Below, piece after piece: positions 1-11,346 of a DNA stretch of 64,000 nucleotides (positions are counted from its first letter, which is position 1; the number at the start of each line of letters is the position of its first letter). The DNA lies in the NCBI GenBank assembly GCA_028386065.3, contig JAKUCV010001541.1, positions 1 through 64,000 of the forward strand, in the 5' to 3' direction. The notes beneath the pieces were generated by a model, which was not told the DNA's origin, did not search any database, and was given only the letters and a program-made list of their open reading frames with translations. Source of the stretch: Turnera subulata. Lineage: Eukaryota > Streptophyta > Magnoliopsida > Malpighiales > Passifloraceae. The position numbers and the translations under genes were made by a program.

Positions 1-192
1 CTCTTATCAAGTGTTATTACTTGTGGTGATTAATCAACTCCTTGTATTCCTCATTATTTGTTGCCTAATCCTTTGAGTTTAGGAGGTGAAGAATAGGAAT
101 ACTAAACCCTAGTTTGATTGGAGATTGGAGGTCTTGGGATCAATTAGTTGCAGAGGTGAACCTAGTGGAATTCTAGGGTTGTTGCTGCATCA
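1..192 (+). mobile_element. 3' end of a Ty3/Gypsy LTR (family A), cut by the window edge
   Basis: By eye these 192 bases are identical to 51870-52061, the last part of the right LTR of element A, and they end at the same terminal GCATCA. The rest of this copy lies outside the window, so it cannot be told whether it is a solo LTR or the end of a full element. The flanking bases CATGG (193-197) would be the target-site duplication if the missing side matches. Confidence 0.85.
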
Positions 193-1080
193 CATGGTCT
201 CCCTACACTAGCAGTCATCAAGACATGACCTCCTGACATCGACGGTCATCCACACTTGTTTACGTAGAAAATCTTAGATTTTCGACCATAATGACGATTC
301 TGCTCGCTTTTAGTCAGGTTTTAGCAAGAATCCCGACCATTGATGAGGTCCACGGCCTCTGAACTCTAGAATTCTATAAATAGGACCCTCCTATTCACTT
401 CTAAAATGTCTGAAATCCTAGAGAAGAATACACACTCTCTAAACACCCTTAAAAGCTTAAGCTTTGGAGAAACTCTATATCTTCAATCCTTCAAACATCT
501 TTTTCCTACTGTTATTCTGGAGAAATCCCATTGGAATCAAGCACCCAAAAAAATTAAGACAAAATTAGGAGCTGATCAAAGTGGAAATAATAGGAGAAAA
601 GCTCTAAACGCGGTATACAACCCGAGAAAGTGAAGAACGAAGGAGAGTCTACAAGAGGTAAGTCTTCTAGAGCTGGGGATTTCGGGGGTTTAAGAAATTT
701 TATGTAATTTTTGAGCTGAATATGTATGCCTTTTTATGTGCCCATGTGCGTGCTTGCATTCATGCTGATGTGTGATAAAACCTATACTGTAAGAGGGCGA
801 GGTATGCTCAGTCCGAAACATACCGTCTTGTGGGGTTGGGGCTTGAGCGATCCCGTTTCTCGTTGTTTAGGCCTTGGACCTCATGAGGCGTCCTGCGTCA
901 CATGTGTGTAGGCCTAACTATCCCTTAGCGACAGTCTTTTGGTTACCAACCAGCCTGCATACCTTGAGCATCTCATGCATGATGTTACCCCTATATGTGT
1001 TTATGTGCCTTTGTGTGATACATGTTTTGTATAAATTTGTGTTTCGTTTTTATGGATTCAAGTCTGTGCATGCACCGTAG
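193..1080 (+). repeat. Degraded Tat/Ogre-like LTR and 5' leader remnant
   Basis: The stretch resembles element X read from its other strand. A TATA-like CTATAAATAGG at 374-384 and the following GGAGAAACTCTA segment mirror the X LTR around 15480-15568. About 760-1000 is an inverted, diverged match to 30430-30700, the leader just inside the X primer site. The part of the LTR nearest the primer site is missing between about 700 and 760. The ORFs here are short and look like chance. This is probably an old fragment of the same broad family in plus orientation. Confidence 0.55.
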
Positions 1081-2099
1081 CTTAAAAAAAAAAAAAACTT
1101 AAAAAAATGATGAAAAAATATTTTTGGCATTCTCTCCCTAGTTGTTGTATATATAAGGGGACCGTCGTGCTGACTCTACGTAGTGTGTTGTATTGTGAAT
1201 TGACGAGTCTGGTAAACAAACCCTAGGGATATAAGCATAGACGTGTGAGTCGGTGATGAATTTTTGGTGATGTTTACTGGTTGTCATGTACATTTGGTCA
1301 ATCTACCTTATTTAAGTGGACCCATGACTTGCATAAATAGAACATTACATCACATATTTTTCAAAGCAAAAACATTGTAAGCTAAGAGGTGTCATTTTTT
1401 TTTAAAAAAAATCTCCATCTTCTTGGTTTTGAATCTTCTCAAAACAAAAAAAAAAAGAGAAAAAAATATTTTCCAAAAAAAAAAACATGTTTTTCGAATG
1501 TATTCCATCACATTTTCCTACCATCCAAGTTTTTCAAAATAAAACAAAGCTTAAGTCTAGGACTCTTGACGACCATGAACCTTACCACTAGAAAGTTGCA
1601 CCCTTAGGACACCATGGGTGAGGAAAGCCTTAGTTGGAAGGAAATGGTGAAGACATGAGAAATTGTAGATGTATTCCATGGTAATGACCCCATAAGTGGG
1701 AGGTAGACAAGAAGGTAATAAGATGAGACAATGGGGATGAGGCATCCAAAGAGACCACCCAATTCTACTAGGAAGCAGATAAGAAGTGTAAGTGTGGGGA
1801 GAGTTGTCCGAACATGCTGCTCAATTGATGAGTATAGATAGATGATGACCAAGAGGCAATATAGTTGCTCTTTAGAGCCAAAAAGTTGAGTTGAATCAAA
1901 AGGAGTGATGGTTTAATTCCATTAGACACACTTCCAACAATTAGTTGTGTCATTTTCTATTTTTCAATAAGTGTACTCTGATTTTCACATAAAGAATAAA
2001 ACCTCATTTTCCTTCTTTTTATGTATGTGTGGCAAATTGTGTATTGGATCAATCTAGAGGACCATAAAATAAACTACGAAGACTTGATTCTATGGATGT
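1081..2099. other. No recognisable gene; AT-rich unassigned sequence
   Basis: There are several A-rich runs (for example 1083-1096 and 1447-1480) and one TATA-like stretch near 1150. No coding frame of credible length or familiar motif was found on either strand. It lies next to the end of C1, but no target-site duplication links the two flanks of C1. Confidence 0.5.
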
Positions 2100-2115
2100 T
2101 GTTAGCCCAAATAGG

Positions 2116-2207
<92 letters not shown>

Positions 2208-3296
2208 TGAATCAGGCTACCCCTTAATTGCGATTAGTTTCTGGTTTGGTTTCAGAGGAACCAAATGGTTTCGTCATAAACCACTTACACACAAAACAGA
2301 CAAGCAGAAATATAAGAGAGCAGAGGGAAGAAAGGATGACACAGTTATTTATAGTGGTTCCCCCTCACCAGGTACCTCCACTACCTAAAGGACCCTCCTT
2401 TTGGGATTTCAAACTCTCACTAACTTAGGCTTTTGCAGGATCAGCCTCAACCTATTACAGAAACCAAGCTTTTGCAGGCTACGCTCTAACCTTTACAAGT
2501 TTTTCCCAGGCTAAACTCTAACCTTTCCCCAAATCTAATCCTAGATTTGAGATCCTAGCAAAACTACACACTAGTCTTGCCTAAAATACTACCCTTTGTA
2601 ACAACTTGGAGAACAAGAACAATCTCAAGTGTAAGCTCAACAAATATCTTAGGTGTAAGCACAATTGCAGACTTCAAATCAATTTTCAAATTGGCTGGGA
2701 TGCTTTTCCAAGAAGCATTCCACTTCCTTATATAGAGCTTGAGCAAGTGGGAGTAGGTAGAAAGATCTTCATCCAACGGCTCTAAGTACCCATCAGCTCA
2801 TCATCCAATGGCTATGAGGTACAAATCAGCTTCAGAGTTGACTCCATAATCCACTAGCTGGTGTTGGGTTCATTTCAAGAAGTCCACTCTCTTTGCAGCT
2901 CAATTACTTGAAAACATTCCCCTTTTAGCAATCCGGGACCATAAGTGTAGACCACAATTGATAATTGAGCTTGGAGATGAGAGATAAGTGTTGCAGGTCT
3001 TCTTCTCTGCCCATTGGAGTAGTTGGGGGTTGAAGTTTAATGTAGTGAGGACCACCTGGGCCACCAGACACTTGCAATAAGACCACTTCTGATGTTGACA
3101 GCAAAGTGTGGTTTCTTCCAGAAACCAAGTCCGTGGTTTTTTGTGTGGTCTTGTAAGTAACCACGCTGCATGTTAATCAACACAAATATATGCAAACATC
3201 TAACCAAGTTTGTTAATCATCAAAATCAATATATAATTATTCACTAAACATGATTAGTCATTAATAATTCATATTAAGCTCATGTTTTGGTCATCA
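2100..3296 (-). repeat. 3' LTR of C1
   Basis: It is homologous to 13269-14488 along its length. On the minus strand it begins TGATGACC and ends GGGCTAACA. Near its end it holds a run of 89 consecutive G (plus strand), against 20 G in the partner LTR. A perfect hairpin TGGTTTCT-TCC-AGAAACCA lies at 3109-3127 and another, TTTGGTT-N7-AACCAAA, at 2245-2265. Confidence 0.9.
2118..2206. repeat. Homopolymer of 89 G (C on the element strand)
   Basis: An uninterrupted G run inside the 3' LTR of C1; the 5' LTR has 20 G at the same place (13292-13311). The glycine-rich frames across it are artefacts of the run. The length may be real slippage or an assembly error. Confidence 0.95.
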
Positions 3297-3870
3297 ATCT
3301 CTCCCTTTTTAATGATGACAAACAATGTATTGATTTCTGCAAGAACCAGGGTTAGTTAAGATATCTCAATATGTAAGCACACTCCTCTTGAATTATTGCT
3401 CCCCCTATATCAAGCTTTTTTGTGCTTTAAGCACAATTGGCTAGTCTGCTAAGCTAAAATACTCCCCCTGCGAATAGCATTATCTTGCAAATAATATTTA
3501 ATAGAGTATAGCACAGCAACAAGAAATTTGATTATGATTCATATATTCATAATCCAATATTCATAAATTTTTCTCCCCCTTTTGGCATCAACAAAAAGTA
3601 TAAGGATAAAGGGTAGAATAAGAGACAAGATTGGTGCAATCGGAGCATAAGATTAATATTCAAAAGATGAACACAAGAGAGCATAAGATAACAGCCAGAT
3701 AACGGAACCTATCAAGATCCTAAAGAGAAACCATCTAACAAACCATGATAAAGACCAACATAAGAACCAGCGGTAAACCAACATAAAAACCAAATTAGAA
3801 ACCATGCATGAAACCACGAAGTACAAAAAATGCAAATGCAAGTCCTAGGGGCATCAGACAGTTGAGTGCG
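3297..3870 (-). other. C1 polypurine tract and 3' non-coding region
   Basis: Directly before the 3' LTR on the minus strand is AAAAAGGGAGAGA (3298-3310), a good polypurine tract for plus-strand priming. The rest, up to the end of the third ORF, has no coding frame. C2 has the same layout, with a purine tract immediately before its 3' LTR at 61370. Confidence 0.75.
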
Positions 3871-6290
3871 TCACTCATTATCAGTATCAGACTCAGCAAG
3901 AAGTGAGGTAATCTGGTCCAGAGAATCCATCACTTTATCCTCTAGATCATTCATTTGCTCTTGTATTTCCTCCAAGGTATCCTCAATAGCAGCCATCCGA
4001 ACAGTCAGATCATCCTTTGCAGATACCTTACCCCTGGTCTTCTTGACAACAACAAATTTCCCTTCTTATCCAGCTTGATACACATATTGGACAGAGTTTG
4101 AGAACTAATTTGAACAGGATTCTCGGGTTTGTCCGCCTAAGAAGGAGTTTTGGAAAACTTGCGAGCTAGAAGAGTGATTAAGACTCCGAGACATGGCACC
4201 TTGCATGTGGCCATATGATGCAGGATAAGAGTCTCATAACAGATGGGGGTCCTTTTCGGGATGCAGGCCAGAGTCTACTGATCACAGAGTTTGATGGTGG
4301 TTCGATGGTATGGTCGGGGTAAAACCACCCTAGTGAGCATGTACATCAGAACTCGATGCTGAGGAGATAGAGTTCTGTACTTGCCTCTTCGATTAGATGA
4401 CCTAAAGAGAATCTTGTTGGCTTCGGTGTCAATAGGAGTCCCCTTGTAATGATGCTCATAATCATAGACAACCTTGAGCTTTCTCGGCTTGAGCTCAAGC
4501 ACTTCAATGATGTCATCAGCAGTGATCTTCACAGTTTTGCCCTTGATGCTGGTTGTAATGGTCTTTGTGGCACCCCGAAGCATTTTTTGTTGATTTCAGA
4601 TTCTTGTAGAACTCCCTTGTCACAGTCTTGTATGCCTTGGCTTTGAGAGTTGTCATATAGCCAAGATTAACCTTCTTCAGAATTTATGACACACCAAGCT
4701 CCTCAAAGTCTTCCAACACCACAGTGTGTGATGAATAGAATGAAGAAGTCTTAACTTTGCGCTTCTTCTTAGCAGATTTAGGATCTGCTTTGGCCTTCTT
4801 CGTTGGTAGCTTGGCAGGAGTTTCTTCATCGTCTTCTTGTTTATCATCCTCTTCATCATTATTGCCATCATCATCATCATTATCAGCATCATTATCATCA
4901 TCGGAGCCCTCTTATCATCGTCACCCTCAAAGGTAGAATCATTGTCGGATTCATCATCACTTCTTTTCCTCTTCTTTGAAGCCTCTGTATCATCAAATGC
5001 CTCTTCTTCGAACTCACCATTCTCAGAGTCTGATTCATTTTCTGATTCATCTTCTGGCTCTGGTTCAGGTTCACCGACCTTTCTCTTTCCTTCAACCTTG
5101 GACATTGGTTTTGGGGTTGGTTTCTTTACAACCACTTCAGCAATTGGTTCCTGAATGGAAATCCCTGTATTCTTCTTGGGAGTGGCTGATTGCCGCTTCC
5201 TTTTCTTTTGTCCAGTGCTCTCAATGGTGGTGACAGACTCCGAAGCATGTGCCTCATTTGTTTTTTCAGTTGGTTTCTTAGAAACCACAGGATTCTTCTC
5301 AGTAATAGAAGCAACAGCTTCTTTGCTTATATTCAGCACAGTCGCCATTAGACCATCTTCATCCTCTTCTTGCTCTTGTTGTGGCAGATTGAGATCAACA
5401 GTGTGAGTCGGTTCTGGTAGTGGCATGGTTTTGGAAGGAGAAACCACGGTTGAAACCACTTCTGAAACCACCTTGGCAGCCACATCAGAAACCAAGTTGG
5501 TCTTATCACCAACTTCTTGATTTGCCTTTGTAGTATCTGGCAGTTCACATCCTTCACGCAGTGCTTTATAGTAGGCTTCCTCTTCTTCTTCAGTGGGTTT
5601 TCAAATAAGGCTTTCTGGAGGAGTATAGTCTTTAATGATGAACTCTGAGATCATATCCCCAAATTCTTCTCTTTTTATTTCATGAAATAGCTTGGGATCA
5701 TGATCAGGTGGAGGTATTATATGCTTAACAAAACTGTCAATCATAGATGTGACTAAACTAGGGGTAAGCACAGAAGTTTCTTCTGTAAGTATGGTGGATT
5801 TGCTAGCACGAGGCTTTTCAACAGTTGTGTGTGGGATAGGTATGGTTTTCTCACTGTCTTCAGGTGTAGGAATGCAATAATTGATTGGATCTGGACATAA
5901 AAAGTCTGATTGAAGTGAATTACCCGATTGAGGAGCTTTGAGCCAAGAGGGTGTGGAGGACCCTTCAGGAGCAGCGCTCTTCTCTGTGGTTGGCCAAGGT
6001 GCTCGATTAGGCCAAACCATTTTAGATATCTTCTGAGCTTCTTGTTTCTCCCAAGCCTCTTTGAATTTCTCAGACCCTTCAGCACTTGCAACAGCAGATT
6101 GGGTCGTGAGTTCATGAGCACTGGCTTCCTCCATCGATTTTTGTTCAATCACTATTTTGAGATGTACAAGCTTGGCAGCCTCAATCTCTTCTCGACTTTG
6201 TGGCTGTGATTTGGAAGTGTTGGATGAGGAGGGAATTTATTTAGGAACATTCTTCTTGGACTTGGATGTTTTAGTGTTTCTCTTCCTCAT
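3871..6290 (-). pseudogene. Third ORF of C1: acidic, lysine-rich protein with coiled-coil end (broken)
   Basis: Reading starts at an ATG at 6290 (MRKRNTKTSKSKK), meets a stop near 6238, and continues with further breaks to a stop at 3871-3873. Visible in order: a Ser/Thr/Pro-rich N-terminal part (6152-5601); a long acidic and basic segment with an SKKRKRS nuclear-signal-like motif near 4970 and Asp/Glu runs; a folded domain (about 4583-4275) with motif LKPRKLK and a conserved LSPQHRVLMYMLTRVVLP; and a C-terminal helix rich in Glu, Asp and Leu (about 4060-3871). C2 carries the same protein at 57690-60690, so this is a real gene of the lineage. The folded part resembles the domain called putative plant transposon protein (from memory, unverified). 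Sireviruses often have an extra ORF here, sometimes called env-like; no signal peptide or membrane segment is visible. Confidence 0.75.
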
Positions 6291-7137
6291 CCTTTGAGTG
6301 TTTGGGTTTGATAGCAAATCTGGTTTAGAAGAGAGAAGGAAGTCTTAGGGATAGAGTTGTGAGTGAGTAGTAATTATGTTGAGGAAGGAGAGTGTATGGG
6401 GTATAAAAAGAGGTGGATGTAACTGGTTTAAGGAAAGTGGATTATTGGAGAGAGAGTGGCAAAGGAATCAGAACAGATCACGGGTGGAGGTAACGATCAA
6501 ATGCATTTAATTATTTCTCCACCTTTTCAGCTTTTGTCGGGTATGCCCCACCGTGGTCCCCTACTTTTTGAATCTTTTAGACCACTTTGACATTCAGCTT
6601 ATACCAACAGAGATTCTGTGATTAACCCCAAAAGATATCTTCTTTTTGACTTTCCCAAAAGGCTTAGATTTGCTTCCCCAACTTTCAAGGTGTCTTTGTC
6701 CGTTGGGTAATAACTGCTGGATATTTGGTTTTTCCCCAAAAACCAAGTTGCCTTCTATCCATATACTGACAACTTCCTAGGCGCCCAAAATTCAAATAAT
6801 TTTCATTTGAATCCATCAGAGACCTTCTGATTTAGAAATCCCGCCAGAGGAGATGCTTTTGTCCATCGGGTAATGACTGCTAGGTATTTGGTTTCTCCAG
6901 AAACCAAGATTGTCCATTCTTCCATTTTGCCTTAACTGATGATCATAATGCCTCAAGATACTTCCTCCTCATATGCCAGAATGCATTGTGAATGTGTGTG
7001 TATAAGGTGCAATGACTGCAAAAAAAAAAAACTAATATGGTCATGTATACACATAATTAGAGGATGCATAGTTCATGCCAAAAACCAAGTATGAAACCAT
7101 GCAGAAAATAAAATATAAAACCAAGAAAGCATAAGAG
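6291..7137 (-). other. C1 spacer between pol and third ORF, with hairpins
   Basis: There is no coding frame. It holds two perfect hairpins: TTGGTTTTT-N4-AAAAACCAA at 6725-6746 and TTGGTTTCT-CC-AGAAACCAA at 6888-6907. A stretch around each (GTCCRTYGGGTAATRACTGC) is repeated, so the hairpins sit in a duplicated unit of about 165 bp. A run of 12 A lies at 7020-7031. Confidence 0.7.
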
Positions 7138-8834
7138 TCAGGGTAAGTTACACATTCTAAGTTCAAGTCTAATCTTTGTGAATTGATCTTCTTTGAGTGG
7201 CTTTGTAAAGATATCAGCAAGCTGATTTTCAGTCTTCATGAATTCAATTGCCACATCCTTCTTCAACACATGGTCTCGGATAAAATGATTCCTCACTTCA
7301 ATGTGCTTGGTCCGAGAGTGTTGTACAGGATTCTTGGTCAAATTAATAGCACTAGAGTTGTCATAATAGATTAGCACACAATTAAATGTTTGTCTATAAT
7401 CACTTAAGGTTTGCCTCATCCATAGGACTTGTGCACAACAAGCTCCTGCTACAACATATTCAGCCTCAGTGGTTGAGGTTGTAACAGAATTTTGCTTCTT
7501 GCTTGACCAAGACACAAGAGACTGTCCAAGCAATTGGCATGTCCCACTTGTGCTCTTTCGATCTAATATGCACCATGCAAAATCTGCATCTGAATAACTT
7601 GTTAGCTCAAAAGTGCTGACTTTAGGATACCATAAACCAAGTGAGGATGTTCCCTTAAGATACTTGAATATGCGCTTAATTGCCTTAAGGTGTGACACTT
7701 TAGGACATGATTGAAATCTTGCACATAAGGAGACACTGAACATAATATTAGGTCTTGTAGCAGTGAGATAAAGAAGACTACCTATCATGCCTCTGTACAT
7801 TTTTATATCAACATCCTTACCATATTCATCCTTGTCAAGTTTGGTGGATGTGCTCAGGGGAGTGGCACTAGGCTTGGTTTCACTCAAACCAAAGCGCCTC
7901 AACAACTCTCGAGTGTACTTAGCTGGATTGAAGAGGATACCACCATCAAGCTGCTTAACTAGGAATCCCAGAAAAAAATTTAGCTCACTCATCATACTCA
8001 TTTCGAATTCACTATGCATAAGCATCTAAAATTCCTTGCAAAGCAAATCATTAGTAGCTCTAAACAAAATATCATCAACATAGATTTGCACAATGATAAC
8101 ATCACTTTTGTTAGTTCTAACAAACAATGTTGAATCAACTTTGCCTCTAGAGAAGCCTTTAGACGCAAGATAAGAGCCTAATCTATCATACCATGCTCCA
8201 GGAGCTTGTTTAAGTACATATAATGCCTTTTTAAGCTTGTAAACATGCTCAGGATGGTCATGACTTTCAAAACCAGGTGGTTGTCAACATAAACTTCTTT
8301 TAAGATATGTCCATTTAAGAATGCACTCTTAACATCGATTTGATATAACTTGAAGGATTTATCTGATGTAAATGCAAGTAGCATGCGAATGGACTCTAAT
8401 CTAGCAAAAGGAGCAAAGGTCTCATCATAATCAATACCTTCCTCTTAATTATACCCTTGAGCAACTAACCTTGCTTTGTTTCTTACCACAACACCAGTCT
8501 CTTCAAGTTTGTTTTTGAAAACCCATTTGGTTCTAATGACTGGATGCTCAGTAAGTCTAGGCACAAGTTCCCAAACATCACTTCTCTTGAACTGATTTAA
8601 CTCTTCTTGCATCGCCATTACCCAATTTTCATCAAGAATGACCTCTTTTGTACTTTTAGGTTCCACTTGTGAAAGGAATGCAAGAAGAGAGTTGACATTG
8701 TGCAATGAGGATCTGGTAGTCACCCCTCTGGATAAATCTCCAAGTATAACCTCTGTTGAGTGTTCCCTGGTGCTCTCACATTTCCTTGAGAAGTAGATTC
8801 TTGTTCTGCATTGTTTGTTTTTTCCCCAGAACCA
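7138..8834 (-). pseudogene. C1 reverse transcriptase and RNase H (broken)
   Basis: This is the C-terminal part of a Ty1/Copia pol. It begins with the RT start segment (WVMAMQEELNQFKRSDVWEL near 8630-8570, then RTKWVFKNKL and KARLVAQGYN). A DVKSAFLNG motif lies near 8350 and the catalytic IYVDDILF near 8080. After an in-frame stop (KEF-stop-MLMHSE near 8027) a clean 295-residue frame at 8025-7138 covers the RT end and RNase H: YSDADFAWC near 7590, TTEAEY near 7460, and the C-terminal KTENQLADIFTKPL. Other breaks are a stop near 8446 (DEETFAP segment, between 8445 and 8384) and a frameshift after KEVYVD near 8290. In the family this enzyme copies element RNA into DNA inside a gag particle. It cannot be made intact here. 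Confidence 0.92.
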
Positions 8835-8849
8835 CATTATCCATGTGCT

Positions 8850-9278
8850 TATAAATCGAGCCCTCTGCTCAGGTGCACAAGTGAACTTCTCCAGGACATT
8901 CTCCACCTGGCGAAACCAATCATCAAACTCCTTGGCTTTGCCCTCTTCACCTGAGAATTCCTTCACTGCAGACTTATCCATGTGCTTATACCCACTCTCC
9001 ATACCACCTCCCGCAGTAGGTGCTACCGGCTGGGCACCCTGCTGCTGCTACTGAAACTGCTGGAACTGCTGCCACTGCAGAAAGGCCTGATACTGCTGGA
9101 ACGCTGGGTCCACAACAGGTGGTACAGGTGGCACAACATTCTGCCCTCCACCACCTGCAGCATTATTCTCTACTGCATTATTGTTCCCCTGACCAATGGG
9201 AACCTGCATCACCGACACATTGTCAGAGACATGAGTAGCGGCGTCATCCTCAGCATTGTGCTGTCCCTGGTGATCCAT
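8850..9278 (-). pseudogene. Partial Ty3/Gypsy gag
   Basis: ATG at 9278 opens MDHQGQHNAEDD, followed by a Gly/Pro and then Gln-rich segment (QQYQAFLQWQQFQQFQ). A stop lies near 9048; then, from the ATG at 9002, comes MDKSAVKEFSGEEGKAKEFD and a WFRQVENVLEKFTC stretch typical of the start of the Gypsy gag core. The frame ends not at a natural terminus but by running straight into C1 RT, giving a 185-codon chimeric frame (9002-8445). Only the first part of a gag is present, without capsid C-terminal region or zinc knuckle. Confidence 0.75.
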
Positions 9279-9422
9279 ATCAACGCCTATATGAATGCAA
9301 ATGAGTCAAAACACTTTAAAAATCATAAATCCAGAAACAGGCTCAGAAACAGAAATCACTTAGGAAACAAAATTTAAAACACTTTTAAAACCAAGGATCT
9401 GAAGCCTGCTCCGCTACCAAGC

Positions 9423-10105
9423 AGAAACACCCGTGTCCCAATTTTACAATAAAATGCTTAAACACAAGGAAATTACCAAAATACTCCTGAAACCCAGGAC
9501 ACGAAATCCAATATCAAAACATTATCTGGAAGGAAAATTCTGATTATTCCGAGATGTCATATAGAGCAAAAATAAGCCGGCTAAACAAGCCTCAAATCAA
9601 CCCGGCATCCTGTCGATACATCATCAAATACCAAATCCCGGCAACCCGCCGATAAAATAATCAAAATCAAAAGTGACATCTCAATAAAATTCAATGCAGC
9701 AGAAGATGAAGATAAAATAAAAACAAGTAAAAATGAAATGCAGTCGGCTCTATGGATCCAACCGGGAGATGAAGCACAGCTACTTGCTGAGATAACCACG
9801 TCCGTACTCTGGAAGGGTAGAAAGTGACTGCACGCTAACTAAGAGTCTGAAAAACAACGTTGGCGATTATGTGAGTCGCCTACTCAGTGAGCAGTATAAA
9901 TCTAATTATGTAGGTGTGCAGAAACAGGTTCGAAAGGAGTGAAGAGTAACAAGACAAGTGAGCAAACATACAACAACCTGTACTAACATGCCAAGACATT
10001 CAAGCAAACAGTTCATTATTCTCCATCTGTTGTGTGTTAAGTTTTCTTATTATAAATTTATTGTTCAGGGCCCCCTACTGTGGGCGTCGAGCTCGGGGCG
10101 TTACA
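9423..10105 (-). repeat. 5' LTR of the Gypsy fragment in C1
   Basis: It starts TGTAACGCCCC at 10105 on the minus strand and ends just before the primer-site-like TTGGTAGCGGAGC at 9420-9408, with GGTGTTTC at the end (compare GGCGTTTCA at 43697-43704). The length is about 680 bp. There is no second LTR. Confidence 0.75.
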
Positions 10106-11346
10106 AACAACATGCATGGTTTCTTCAACAATCAAGGTTCTCTTGTTATAGACACGATATGCTTTACTAGTTAAAGAGTATCCAAGAAATATACCATCAT
10201 CATATTTGGCCTCAAATTTATCAAGATTGTCCTTAGTATTAAGAATGTAGCACTTAGACCCAAATACTCTAAAATAACCAATGCTTGGTTTCTCATCAAA
10301 CCAAATCTCATAGGGGGTCTTTTCAATCAAAGGACGCAATGATACTCTATTTAAGATGTAACAAGCTGTGTTTACACCCTCTGCCCAGAAGTAGGCAGGT
10401 AACTTATGCTCATTAAGCATAGTTCTAGCATTTCTTGCAAAGTTCGATTCTTCGTTTCAACAACCCCATTTTGTTGAGGTGTTCTAGGGGTTGAAAAGGT
10501 GTGTTCAATGCCTCTTTGTTCACAGAAGTGTTTAAATACAAGATTATCAAATTCTCCTCCATGATCACTTCTAATTTTTGAAATCTTGTAGCCTTTTTCA
10601 TTTTGTAGACGTCTAACAAGCGTTCCAAATTCATAACATGCATGATATTTTTGTGCAAGAAATAACACCCATGTATACCTTGAATAATCATCTACAACCA
10701 CGAATGCATAACTTTTACCACCTAGACTTACTGTTCTCATAGGTCCAAACAAGTCAATGTGCAGTAGTTCAAGGAGCCTAGGTGTAAAAGTAGTATGCTT
10801 AGGTTTAAAGGAACTTTTAACCTGTTTTCCAAGCTGACAGGCTCTACAAGTGGTTTCTTTCTCATACTTGTGCTTGGACAGACCTCTTACCAACTCCTTT
10901 AGACAGATTTGAGATAAGCTCCAAATTTAGATGGCCAAGCCTTCTGTGCCAAAGGGTTGGTGTCTCTGTTCTTACACTTAGACACTTGAACTCAGGGTCA
11001 AAAACATTGCATAGGTTTATAGAATATATATTGCCTTTTCTGTTACCAACAAAAACCATTTGGTTTTTGCCTAAAACCAAACATCTAGAAGCCTAAAAAA
11101 ACAATCTTGCAACCTTTGTCACACAGCTGGCTAATACTTAACAGGTTATACTTTAGATTGTCAAACAATAAAACATGCTCAGTAACAGGGTTAGAACCAA
11201 CATTATCAAGACCAAGGATCTTCCTTTTTGACTTATCACCAAAAGTTACATTGCCTCGGTCCTTTATAGTTTGAAAACATAGATAAGTCTCTAGTCATAT
11301 GCCTTGAACACCCACTATCCAAGATCCATTCATCCCTAGTATCCTG
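10106..11346 (-). pseudogene. C1 protease and integrase (broken)
   Basis: The protease segment opens near 11325 with the catalytic LDSGCSRHMT, intact at the active-site D-S-G, but frameshifts follow at once. The pre-integrase region TPTLWHRRLGHLNLEL (near 10960) and CRACQLGK (near 10830) supply the zinc-binding His/Cys residues. The core has catalytic Asp in LLHIDLFGPM (near 10765) and IRSDHGGEF (near 10565) and Glu in GVVETKNR (near 10455), so D, D and E are all visible. Frame shifts lie near 10870 and 10400. The last frame (10420-10058) ends VEETMHVV and then enters the Gypsy fragment at 10105. In the family the integrase inserts the cDNA and the protease frees the pol proteins. Confidence 0.9.

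Larger units (their letters stand above)
8835..10105 (-). mobile_element. 3'-truncated Ty3/Gypsy (chromovirus-like) fragment inserted in C1 pol
   Basis: On the minus strand it begins TGTAACGCCCCGAG at 10105, the kind of LTR start also seen at 31100. An LTR runs to about 9423, followed by primer-site-like TTGGTAGCGGAGC (9420-9408) and the start of a Gypsy gag. The element then stops and C1 pol resumes near 8835. About 60 codons of C1 expected between HVV and the RT start (judged against C2, 54110-54330) are missing, so the insertion came with a deletion or a later loss. No target-site duplication can be seen. Confidence 0.8.

Noticed and set aside
2021..2388. Glycine-rich frames of 68 and 98 codons
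   Set aside because: They exist only because the 89-base G run cannot encode a stop.
4837..5154. Plus-strand Ile/Ser-rich frame
   Set aside because: Complement of the acidic tract of C1 ORF3.
9048..9377. Plus-strand frames over the Gln-rich Gypsy gag
   Set aside because: Shadows of the minus-strand gag.
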